A stretch of 64,000 nucleotides of DNA, taken from assembly GCF_003850345.1 (NCBI RefSeq), contig NZ_CP027707.1:2418001-2482000 (forward strand). The letters run 5' to 3'. Of this stretch, positions 57,159 through 64,000 are shown piece by piece. How positions within the stretch are numbered: position 1 is the stretch's first letter; the number at the start of each line of letters is the position of its first letter. The notes below the pieces were generated by a model that was not told the DNA's origin, made no database searches, and worked only from the letters and a program-made list of their open reading frames with translations. Made by a program: the position numbers and the translations under genes. The stretch comes from Pseudomonas chlororaphis subsp. piscium. Its GTDB lineage: Bacteria; Pseudomonadota; Gammaproteobacteria; Pseudomonadales; Pseudomonadaceae.

Positions 57159-57683
57159 TCAGCGGCGATTGATGTTGGCCAGGGTCATGGGCGCGATGAG
57201 CCGGTGGAACGGCGCCACCGGCAGCATGTACAAGCGCCCCAACAGGTTGTGCGGATGGACCACGGTGGACAGCACTACCGGGCGTTGGCCCTCGGCGGTC
57301 AGCGGCAGGCGATTGAGGGACAGGTACACGTCCAGGTGCTTGTCGCGGTCCACCACCAGTACCTCGTCGGGGGCCTGGGCAACCAGGGTGAAGATGCCGA
57401 CCCGATCGTCCGGCCGGTAATCTTCGTCCGCCCTGGCCAGGTCGATGCGTGTCAGGCGCCCCAGGTCCTTGAGGCCGAACAACTGCACCACGCGGTTGCG
57501 CAGGCCCATCATCCGGTCGATCCAGGCCGGGGTCTGGCTCATCAGGTTGAGCAGGTGGCGCATGGCCGTGCGGTCGGGGTCGTTGGCCAGCACCTGGCGG
57601 CAATCGATGAAGCTCGCCCCGATGGCCAGGTTGGCAATGCTGGACTGGCTGGGCAATGGGCAAGGCTGGACGGCGGTCTGCAT
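57159..57683 (-). CDS. DUF2867 protein
   Basis: 174 residues, mixed alpha/beta, no signal peptide. VHPHNLLGRLYMLPVAPFHR and DRDKHLDVYLSLNR are DUF2867 blocks; the family is of unknown function. ATG 57683 follows AGGGAACC on the minus strand. It precedes solA on the same strand by 24 bases, so it is probably the first gene of a two-gene unit. Confidence 0.75.
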   Translation of the reverse strand: MQTAVQPCPLPSQSSIANLAIGASFIDCRQVLANDPDRTAMRHLLNLMSQTPAWIDRMMGLRNRVVQLFGLKDLGRLTRIDLARADEDYRPDDRVGIFTLVAQAPDEVLVVDRDKHLDVYLSLNRLPLTAEGQRPVVLSTVVHPHNLLGRLYMLPVAPFHRLIAPMTLANINRR

Positions 57684-57784
57684 CGATACGGTTCCCTGTA
57701 AAAGTGGCGGTGCCCGGCTGCACCGCAAGCGGCGAAAAATATCATTGTTTGGGGTTGGGAGGACCCGCCGGATGATGCCGCGCC

Positions 57785-57897
57785 CCTGTAGCCGCTGCCG
57801 AGCCCGCGAGGCTGCGACAAGGCCCGCAGGGCCTTCAGCGGTCTTGAAATCGCCGCGCCCCTTCGGGTCGTACGCAGCCTGCGGCAGCGGCTACAGG
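57785..57897. repeat. Inverted REP pair (CTGTAGCCGCTGCCG family)
   Basis: CCTGTAGCCGCTGCCG (57785-57800) and CGGCAGCGGCTACAGG (57882-57897) are perfect 16-bp inverses around an 81-base core that itself contains GCGAGGCTGCG-type halves. A second REP family, distinct from the pairs at 11.46 and 40.47 kb. Confidence 0.85.
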
Positions 57898-57917
57898 ATT
57901 TTGTGCGGCCTGAAAGC

Positions 57918-57942
57918 AAAAAAGGCGCCCGAGGAGGGCGCC
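57918..57942 (-). terminator. Terminator downstream of potF
   Basis: GGCGCCC-GAGGA-GGGCGCC, a 7-bp GC stem. The A6 run on its left is a U tract on the minus strand. A further hairpin (TCACCTG / CAGGTGA, 57949-57974) lies just before it. Confidence 0.8.
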
Positions 57943-58064
57943 AAGGAGTCACCTGAGCCGAGGGAGCCAGGTGAGCCCGTTCGCAGGCGTGTCGCGGTGG
58001 TAAGGCGCGACTGAACGGAAGAGGGCTGCAGCGCCCGCCGCGATGGTCGGGCGGGCGCGATGTG

Positions 58065-59177
58065 TCATTTGCCGAGCTTGATCCGCGTCCAGCCACGGTT
58101 CATCACGCGCTGGATGGCGATCGGCTGGTCGGGCACCGCGTACAGGGTGGCGAGCACCGCTTGCGGCGGGTACGAGGCCGAGTCGTTGCGGATGGCTTCG
58201 TCCACCAGCGGCGTGGCGGCGGCGTTGGCGTTGCTGTAGCCGAGGCTGTTGGTGACCTCGGCGATGATGTCCGGGCGCATCAGGAAGTTCATGAACAGGT
58301 AGGCGTTGTCGACGTTGGTCGCGTCCTTGGGCATGGCCATCATGTCGTAGAAACTGCCGGCGCCTTCCTTGGGAATACTGAAGGCGACCTTCTCCTTATT
58401 GCCGGCCTCTTCGGCGCGCGAGCGGGCCTGCAGCACGTCGCCGGAGTAACCCACGGCCACGCAGATGTTGCCGTTGGCCAGGTCGGAAATGTACTTGGAG
58501 GAGTGGAAGTAGGTCACCGAAGGACGGATCTTCATGAACAGCGCCTCGGCCTCGAGGATCTGCGCCTTGTCCTTGCTGGTCACCGGGTAGCCCAGGTAGT
58601 GCAGGGCGGCGGGGAGCATTTCCGTCGGCGAGTCGAGGAAGCTGATGCCGCAGGCCTTGAGCTTCTCGGCGTTCTCCGGCTTGAACAGCAGGTCCCAGGA
58701 GTTGGTTGGCGCGTCGCTACCCAGCACCGCCTTGACCTTGTCCGGGTTGTAGCCGATGCCGATCGAGCCCCACATGTAAGGGAAGGCATGGGCGTTGCCC
58801 GGGTCGCTGGCGGCGGCGTTCTGCAGCAGCACCGGGTTGAGGTTCTTCCAGTTCGGCAGCCGCGACTTGTCCAGTTCCTGGTAGACCCCGGCCTTGATCT
58901 GCTTGGCCAAAAAGCTGTTGGAAGGGACCACTATGTCATAGCCGGACTTGCCGGTGAGCAGGCGCGCTTCCAGGGTTTCGTTGCTGTCGAAGACATCGTA
59001 GGTGACGTGGATGCCGGTCTCGGCCTCGAACTTTTTCAGGGTGTCCGGGGCGATATAGTCCGACCAGTTGTAGACACGCAGCTCCTTGTCGCTGGCTTGA
59101 GCGCCGGTCACCATCGCGCCCATCAAGGACAGGGTCAGCATGGTTTTGGCGAACAGTATCCTGCCAAGCATTTTCAT
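58065..59177 (-). CDS. potF: Polyamine ABC transporter substrate-binding protein
   Basis: 370 residues. A signal peptide (about 1-28, ending AQAS) is followed by the PotF/SpuD fold. Ligand-contact segments are [20 protein letters not shown] and [20 protein letters not shown]. Family blocks [36 protein letters not shown] and [18 protein letters not shown] are intact. It binds putrescine or spermidine in the periplasm. It lies after the permease genes, so it is the last gene of the operon potG-H-I-F. The specific ligand cannot be read. Confidence 0.92.
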   Translation of the reverse strand: MKMLGRILFAKTMLTLSLMGAMVTGAQASDKELRVYNWSDYIAPDTLKKFEAETGIHVTYDVFDSNETLEARLLTGKSGYDIVVPSNSFLAKQIKAGVYQELDKSRLPNWKNLNPVLLQNAAASDPGNAHAFPYMWGSIGIGYNPDKVKAVLGSDAPTNSWDLLFKPENAEKLKACGISFLDSPTEMLPAALHYLGYPVTSKDKAQILEAEALFMKIRPSVTYFHSSKYISDLANGNICVAVGYSGDVLQARSRAEEAGNKEKVAFSIPKEGAGSFYDMMAMPKDATNVDNAYLFMNFLMRPDIIAEVTNSLGYSNANAAATPLVDEAIRNDSASYPPQAVLATLYAVPDQPIAIQRVMNRGWTRIKLGK

Positions 59178-59284
59178 CGGTACAACTCCATTTCTTATTG
59201 TGCAGATGGCTGCATTCGCAACGCGGTGTATCAGGTTGCACGCCTTCGCCAGCCGGTTGGCTGGCGAAGTTGGTTAATGAGGAT

Positions 59285-60166
59285 TCAGGCCGTCGCTTGC
59301 ATCCGTGGGCTTGCCGGTTGATAGGCTTCGTTGGCGGTGTATTCCATGGCTTCCTGGATCGCCCGCTTGCGGGCCGCTTCGGCGCGACGGCCGAAGTACC
59401 AGACCAGGAAGGTCACCAGCGACACCGCCAGCAGGATCAGGCTGGCCACCGCGTTGATCTCCGGCTTCACGCCGAGGCGCACCGCCGAGAACACTTCCAT
59501 CGGCAAGGTGGTGGAGCCCGGACCGGAGACGAAGCTCGCCAGCACCAGGTCGTCCAGGGACAAGGCGAAGGACATCATGCCGCCGGCCGCCAACGAGGGC
59601 GCGATCATCGGGATGGTGATCAGGAAGAACACCTTCCATGGCCGCGCGCCCAGGTCCATGGCCGCCTCTTCGATGGACAGGTCCAGCTCACGCAAGCGCG
59701 CGGAGACTACCACGGCCACATAGGCGGCGCAGAATGTGGTGTGGGCGATCCAGATGGTGACGATGCCACGCTCCTGCGGCCAGCCGATCATCTGCGCCAT
59801 GGCCACGAACAGCAGCAACAGCGACAGACCGGTGATCACTTCCGGCATTACCAGCGGCGCGGTGACCAGGCCACCGAACAGGGTGCGGCCCTTGAAGCGG
59901 GTGACCCGGGTCAGCACAAAGGCCGCCAGGGTGCCCAGGGCCACCGCGGCAATCGCGGTGTAGCAGGCGATCTCCAGGGAGCGCACTACCGAGCCCATCA
60001 ACTGCTGGTTATCCAGCAGGCCGACATACCACTTCACCGACCAGCCGCCCCAGACCGTCACCAGCTTGGAGGCGTTGAACGAGTAGATCACCAGGATCAG
60101 CATCGGCAGGTAAATGAACGCCAGGCCGAGCACCAGCATCAGGCTGGAAAATCCGAAACGTTTCAT
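59285..60166 (-). CDS. potI: Polyamine ABC transporter permease PotI-like
   Basis: 293 residues with six membrane helices. The EAA loop reads LDLSIEEAAMDLGARPWKVF, and GGMMSFALSLDDLVLASFVS is the conserved region after it. It opens with FGFSSLMLVLGLAFIYLPML. Its start overlaps the potH stop by four bases (ATGA), so the two permeases are translationally coupled. Partner of PotH and PotG. A 107-base gap separates it from potF. Confidence 0.92.
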   Translation of the reverse strand: MKRFGFSSLMLVLGLAFIYLPMLILVIYSFNASKLVTVWGGWSVKWYVGLLDNQQLMGSVVRSLEIACYTAIAAVALGTLAAFVLTRVTRFKGRTLFGGLVTAPLVMPEVITGLSLLLLFVAMAQMIGWPQERGIVTIWIAHTTFCAAYVAVVVSARLRELDLSIEEAAMDLGARPWKVFFLITIPMIAPSLAAGGMMSFALSLDDLVLASFVSGPGSTTLPMEVFSAVRLGVKPEINAVASLILLAVSLVTFLVWYFGRRAEAARKRAIQEAMEYTANEAYQPASPRMQATA

Positions 60167-61092
60167 GCCCGTCCCTCCATCTCTTTGGCCTGGCTGCGGT
60201 TGAACAGCAGGATCGGAATAATCAGGATCGCCAGCATCACCACCGCCAGGGCGGAGGCCACCGGCCAGTCACGGTTGTTGAAGAACTCCTGCCACAGCAC
60301 GCGGCCGATCATCAGGGTCTCGGGGCCGCCCAGCAGTTCGGGAATCACGAACTCGCCGACCACCGGAATGAACACCAGCATGCAACCGGCAATGATGCCG
60401 TTCTTGGCCAGGGGCACGGTGATTTTCCAGAAGTTGTTGAAGTTGCTCGAACCCAGGTCCGAGGCGGCTTCCAGCAGGCTCTGGTCGTGCTTGACCAGGT
60501 TGGCGTACAGCGGCAGCACCATAAATGGCAGGTACGCATACACCACGCCGATATAGACCGCGGTGTTGGTGTTGAGGATTTCGATCGGCGCCGAGGTCAG
60601 GCCGCTCCACATCAGGAAGCCGTTGAGCAAACCGTTGTTGCTGAGGATGCCCATCCAGGCATAGACGCGGATCAGGATCGCGGTCCAGGTCGGCATCATG
60701 ATCAGCAGCAGCAAGACGTTCTGCGTCTCCTTGCTGGCCTTGGTGATCGCGTAGGCCATGGGGAAGCCGATCACCAGACACATCAGGGTGCTGAGCAGGG
60801 CGACTTTCAGCGAGCCGAGGTAGGCCGAGATATACAGCTCGTCACCCACCAGCAACGCGTAGTTGCCGACGTTGAGCAGCAGCTGGAATTTCTGTTCGGC
60901 GAAGCTGTAGATCTCCGAGTAGGGAGGGATGGCCAGGGCCGCTTCCGAGAAGCTGATCTTCATCACCAGGAAAAACGGCAGCATGAAGAACAGGAACAGC
61001 CAGAGGAACGGAATGCCGATCACCAGCTTGCGACCGCTGGGCAGCACACGGGTCAAACGCCGATTGAGAGTGCTCATGGTTAACGTGCTCAT
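60163..61092 (-). CDS. potH: Polyamine ABC transporter permease PotH-like
   Basis: 309 residues, six membrane helices. The EAA-type loop is LLEAASDLGSSNFNNFWKIT, and GEFVIPELLGGPETLMIGRV is the conserved C-terminal cluster. The start at 61092 (MSTLTMSTL) overlaps the end of potG by four bases. Longer frames upstream lie inside potG and carry no family residues. Confidence 0.92.
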   Translation of the reverse strand: MSTLTMSTLNRRLTRVLPSGRKLVIGIPFLWLFLFFMLPFFLVMKISFSEAALAIPPYSEIYSFAEQKFQLLLNVGNYALLVGDELYISAYLGSLKVALLSTLMCLVIGFPMAYAITKASKETQNVLLLLIMMPTWTAILIRVYAWMGILSNNGLLNGFLMWSGLTSAPIEILNTNTAVYIGVVYAYLPFMVLPLYANLVKHDQSLLEAASDLGSSNFNNFWKITVPLAKNGIIAGCMLVFIPVVGEFVIPELLGGPETLMIGRVLWQEFFNNRDWPVASALAVVMLAILIIPILLFNRSQAKEMEGRA

Positions 61093-62231
61093 GTGCGCAG
61101 TACCACGCCGCTGTCGTCTTCCCACCACACGTAGACCTGGTCGTCCCAGGTCGGCCGCGCGCCACGGCGTTCGGCGTTGGCCATGAACGACTGGACGATC
61201 TTGCCGCCAGGCAGCTCGACGTAGAACACCGAATGCCCGCCGAGGTAGGCGATGTCATGCACCTTGCCCTGGGACCAGTTGTAGCGGTGCTCGGGCCGGG
61301 TGGTGCTGACCAGCATCTTTTCCGGGCGGATAGCGTAGGTCACCGACTTGTCCTGCACCGAGGTGCTGACGCCGTGGCCGACGTAGATCTTCTGTTCCAG
61401 CTCCGGGCAATGAATCACCGCGTGGCCTTCCAGGTCTTCGATGACGGTGCCGTCGAAGGCGTTCACGTTGCCGATGAACTCGCAGACCATACGGCTGACG
61501 GGGGCCTCGTAGATGTCCACCGGGCTGCCGATCTGGGCGATCCAGCCCAGGTGCATGATGGCGATGCGCTGGGCCATGGTCATGGCCTCTTCCTGGTCGT
61601 GGGTCACCATCACGCAGGTCACGCCGACCCGTTCGATGATCTCCACCAGTTCCAGCTGCATCTGCGAGCGCAGCTTTTTATCCAGGGCGCCCATGGGTTC
61701 GTCGAGCAGCAGCAGCTTCGGCCGCTTGGCCAGGGAGCGGGCCAGGGCCACGCGCTGGCGCTGGCCGCCGGACAGCTGGTGCGGCTTGCGCTTGGCGTAC
61801 TGGGTCATGTGCACCAGCTTGAGCATCTCGGCCACGCGGGCATCGATCTCGGCCTTGGGAATCTTGTCCTGCTGCAGGCCGAAGGCAATGTTCTGGGCCA
61901 CGGTCATGTGCGGGAACAGCGCGTAGGACTGGAACATCATGTTGATCGGCCGCTCGTAGGGCGGCATGTCGGTGATGTCCACGCCGTCCAGGTAGATACG
62001 CCCCTCCGTCGGCCGCTCGAAGCCCGCCAGCATGCGCAGCAGGGTGGACTTGCCGGAACCCGAGCCACCGAGCAGGGCGAAGATCTCGCCCTGGTGAATG
62101 TCCAGGGACACATCGTCCACGGCCACGGTTTCATCGAACTTCTTGGTCACGCGGTCGACTCTCACCAGCACCTTCTGCGGTTGCGGGTGACCTTCCAGAG
62201 CCTTTCTGTACGTGCTGGAGGCGTTTGCCAT
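61089..62231 (-). CDS. potG: Polyamine ABC transporter ATPase PotG-like
   Basis: 380 residues. Walker A LGGSGSGKSTLLRMLAGFE, signature [19 protein letters not shown], Walker B KLLLLDEPMGALDKKLR and the switch His in CVMVTHDQEEAM are all intact. A C-terminal TOBE domain follows (about residues 290-380). It powers polyamine import with PotH, PotI and PotF. First gene of the four-gene transporter operon, downstream of the puuD gene on the same strand. Confidence 0.93.
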   Translation of the reverse strand: MANASSTYRKALEGHPQPQKVLVRVDRVTKKFDETVAVDDVSLDIHQGEIFALLGGSGSGKSTLLRMLAGFERPTEGRIYLDGVDITDMPPYERPINMMFQSYALFPHMTVAQNIAFGLQQDKIPKAEIDARVAEMLKLVHMTQYAKRKPHQLSGGQRQRVALARSLAKRPKLLLLDEPMGALDKKLRSQMQLELVEIIERVGVTCVMVTHDQEEAMTMAQRIAIMHLGWIAQIGSPVDIYEAPVSRMVCEFIGNVNAFDGTVIEDLEGHAVIHCPELEQKIYVGHGVSTSVQDKSVTYAIRPEKMLVSTTRPEHRYNWSQGKVHDIAYLGGHSVFYVELPGGKIVQSFMANAERRGARPTWDDQVYVWWEDDSGVVLRT

Positions 62232-62293
62232 GTGGAACTCCCAACAGATGTCAGTCGTCGGGCCAAAACGGCCCGGCTTAATAGATGGATGAC

Positions 62294-62313
62294 AAACCCG
62301 CGGTGGCGGGTTT
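62294..62313 (-). terminator. Hairpin downstream of puuD
   Basis: AAACCCGC-GGTG-GCGGGTTT, a perfect 8-bp stem between puuD and potG. Its U tail is short; it may allow partial read-through into the transporter operon. Confidence 0.5.
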
Positions 62314-62481
62314 ATTCGGCGCTGCCGTCCTGGCGGCCTGACGCTGGTTATTGTTTTTCAAAAGCAGGTTTTCGTATTGCTGGGTGTGGCTTGAACCGCC
62401 CCACGGGCCAAGGCGGGCGCACAAGGGCGCACCGCCGCCGGCCGGGGGCGTGGCAGTCAATTTCGCGGGTGAAGCTTTTAG

Positions 62482-63243
62482 TCAGTGGCCGTTGCGCTGC
62501 GCCGCCCGTTGCCGGCAGGCATCGCCGAAGGCCTGGAAGATCCGCAGGTAGACCGGGTTCGACAGCACCTGCCATTCCGGATGCCACTGCACGCCCAGGG
62601 CAAAGGCCGGACTGTGTTCGACCGACACCGCCTCGATCAGGCCGTCCGGCGCCAGGGCCTCGGCGCGCAGGCCGGGGGCCAGGCGGTCGATGCCCTGGCT
62701 GTGGATCGAGTTGACCTGGAATTCCTGGGGCAGATCCAGGGCCTGGAACACGCCGCCCGGTTGCACCCTGACGGCATGGGCGGGGGCGTATTGCACGGCC
62801 AGGTCCGGGTGGTCGGCTTCACGGTGATCGAGGTAGCCCGGCAACTCATGCACCTTCTGGTGCAGGCTGCCGCCGAAGGCCACGTTCATCTCCTGGAAGC
62901 CGCGGCAGATGCCCAGCACCGGCACGCCGGCGGCAATCGCCGCGCGCAGCAGGGGCAGGGTGGTGGCATCGCGCTGGGGATCGTGGGCGGTGCCCGGTTC
63001 GCTGGCCGGGCCCTGATAGTGGAAAGGCTCCACATTCGACGGCGAGCCGGTGAACAGCAGGCCGTCCAGGTTCTGCAGCAGAGCCTCGGTATCGATGAGG
63101 TCCGCCAGGGAAGGAATGATCAGGGGCAGGCCCTCGGCCGCGCTGCTGACAGCACGCAAGTACTTGTCGCCGCTGACGTGGTAGGGGTGCAGCCCGATCT
63201 CTTTGACGCACGCAGTAACGCCGATCAATGGCTTGAATGCCAT
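62482..63243 (-). CDS. puuD: Gamma-glutamyl-GABA hydrolase (class I glutamine amidotransferase-like)
   Basis: 253 residues. Nucleophile Cys in VLGICRGFQEMNVAFGG (about Cys118), catalytic His-x-Glu in LGVQWHPEWQVL and the oxyanion segment FTGSPSNVEPFHY. It releases GABA from gamma-glutamyl-GABA in the gamma-glutamylated putrescine route (PuuD; called SpuA in P. aeruginosa). Start at 63243 (MAFKPLIGVT), preceded by CGAGGTGATAA. It is divergent from a glutamylpolyamine synthetase gene and upstream of potGHIF, so the block couples uptake and catabolism of polyamines. Confidence 0.9.
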   Translation of the reverse strand: MAFKPLIGVTACVKEIGLHPYHVSGDKYLRAVSSAAEGLPLIIPSLADLIDTEALLQNLDGLLFTGSPSNVEPFHYQGPASEPGTAHDPQRDATTLPLLRAAIAAGVPVLGICRGFQEMNVAFGGSLHQKVHELPGYLDHREADHPDLAVQYAPAHAVRVQPGGVFQALDLPQEFQVNSIHSQGIDRLAPGLRAEALAPDGLIEAVSVEHSPAFALGVQWHPEWQVLSNPVYLRIFQAFGDACRQRAAQRNGH

Positions 63244-63508
63244 TTTTATCACCTCGAAATTCACGCTGGAACGAGTTTTTCGAGAGCTTATCCTCGTTGA
63301 TTTTAATTAACAACTTCCGTGTAAAAAATTCTAAACGTTTTTCGTCTGAAACCCGTGAGCGGCACGGGTTACGGGGTAAATAAAGATCTTGAGGCGCAAA
63401 ATAATTGACGATCGGCGGCCATTTCTGGCGCTTGACTTCACTTTTCCTTTCGGATTGACTGCTCCTACGAAACCGTTTTGAACATAATAATTAACACATA
63501 GGTGCATC
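63244..63508. promoter_or_regulatory. Divergent control region of the polyamine genes
   Basis: An AT-rich 265-base gap between puuD and the divergent synthetase gene. It contains runs such as TTTTAATTAACAA and AATAATTAACACATA, which suit two divergent promoters. No operator could be assigned by eye. Confidence 0.4.
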
Positions 63509-64000
63509 ATGTCGGTCCCACTGCGTGCCGTTCAGCTCAACGAAGCCAACGCCTTCCTGAAGAACCATCCCGAGATCCTCTACGTCGACCTGCTGATTGC
63601 GGACATGAACGGCGTGGTGCGCGGCAAGCGCATCGAGCGTACCGCCCTGCACAAGGTGTACGAGAAGGGCATCAACCTGCCGGCCTCGCTGTTTGCCCTG
63701 GACATCAACGGCTCCACCGTGGAAAGCACCGGCCTGGGCCTGGACATCGGCGACGCCGACCGCATCTGCTACCCGATCCCCTGCACCCTGAGCGTCGAGC
63801 CCTGGCAGAAGCGCCCGACCGCGCAACTGCTGATGACCATGCACGAGATCGAAGGCCAACCGTTCTTCGCCGACCCGCGGGAAGTGCTGCGGCAAGTTGT
63901 CGCCAAGTTTGATGAATTGGGCCTGACCATCTGCGCGGCCTTCGAGCTGGAGTTCTACCTGATCGACCAGGACAACGTGAACGGTCGTCCGCAGTCGCCG
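63509..64000 (+). CDS. spuI: Glutamylpolyamine synthetase (glutamine synthetase family), truncated by window end
   Basis: The first 164 codons of a GlnA-like ligase; the frame is open to the last base. The N-terminal beta-grasp domain contains LYVDLLIADMNGVVRGKRIE and LPASLFALDINGSTVESTGL, and AAFELEFYLID begins the catalytic domain with the E-x-E metal ligands. In the polyamine setting it should join glutamate to putrescine or spermidine using ATP (PuuA/SpuI/SpuB). The symbol follows the divergent position relative to spuA/puuD and could equally be spuB. The ATG at 63509 follows ACATAGGTGCATC. Confidence 0.85.
   Translation, partial: MSVPLRAVQLNEANAFLKNHPEILYVDLLIADMNGVVRGKRIERTALHKVYEKGINLPASLFALDINGSTVESTGLGLDIGDADRICYPIPCTLSVEPWQKRPTAQLLMTMHEIEGQPFFADPREVLRQVVAKFDELGLTICAAFELEFYLIDQDNVNGRPQSP

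Overview
This 64-kb window is a GC-rich chromosomal segment of a Pseudomonas, most probably of the P. fluorescens group (P. protegens / P. chlororaphis-like). The assignment rests on gene content (YejABEF, spu/pot polyamine uptake, lysR-lysA, rtcR-rsr-rtcB-rtcA), Shine-Dalgarno spacing, and several families of REP-type palindromes such as GTAGGAGCGAG..CCCGCGATG and CTGTAGCCGCTGCCG. There are no rRNA genes, canonical tRNAs, CRISPR arrays, intact insertion sequences or prophages.

Layout. 1-6 kb: the 3' end of a short Ppx/GppA gene with an apparent frameshift, a low-molecular-weight phosphatase/arsenate-reductase-like gene, a tripartite tricarboxylate transporter (tctCBA) and a membrane diguanylate cyclase. 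6-11.5 kb: a two-gene carboxynorspermidine pathway, a DUF1801 protein, a small heat-shock protein and a HemB with a three-cysteine (zinc-type) metal site. 11.5-16 kb: an FAD monooxygenase, a LysE exporter, a VOC protein, a DUF1615 lipoprotein and a secreted protein built of eleven 13-residue repeats. 16-27 kb (all minus strand): yejABEF, a TonB-dependent receptor and its own exbD/exbB/tonB, which together could carry a peptide-like substrate from outside the cell to the cytoplasm. 27-28.4 kb: a gene-poor, AT-richer stretch.

29.9-39.4 kb is the most interesting part. It is an RNA-repair island. RtcR (a sigma-54 activator) is divergent from a strong -24/-12 promoter preceded by a consensus IHF site. 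The promoter drives rsr (Ro60/TROVE protein), a tandem array of five Y-RNA-like elements, rtcB (RNA ligase), a HEAT-repeat protein, a nucleotidyltransferase, rtcA (RNA 3'-phosphate cyclase) and an unknown protein with an R-x4-H motif like that of HEPN ribonucleases. The five Y RNAs share one two-stem architecture with the same internal loop. They differ in what the inner stem carries: a small loop (Y1), a lone T-arm (Y2), or a full, circularly permuted tRNA mimic (Y3-Y5).

39-49 kb: a GST, a DUF3144 protein, lysA with its divergent regulator, an MFS exporter, a secreted helical protein, and an acetoacetate-use operon (thiolase plus both CoA-transferase subunits) with a divergent LysR regulator. 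49-58 kb: a sirtuin, an LTA-synthase-like sulfatase, an AbrB-type membrane protein with a LysR regulator, a ParDE toxin-antitoxin pair, a CBS-domain protein, an N-methyltryptophan/sarcosine oxidase and a DUF2867 protein. 58-64 kb: polyamine uptake (potF, I, H, G), a gamma-glutamyl-GABA hydrolase and, divergently, the start of a glutamylpolyamine synthetase that runs off the window.

Coordinates of starts were fixed by reading frame, ribosome-binding sites and family length. No homology search was run, so family names rest on recognised motifs.
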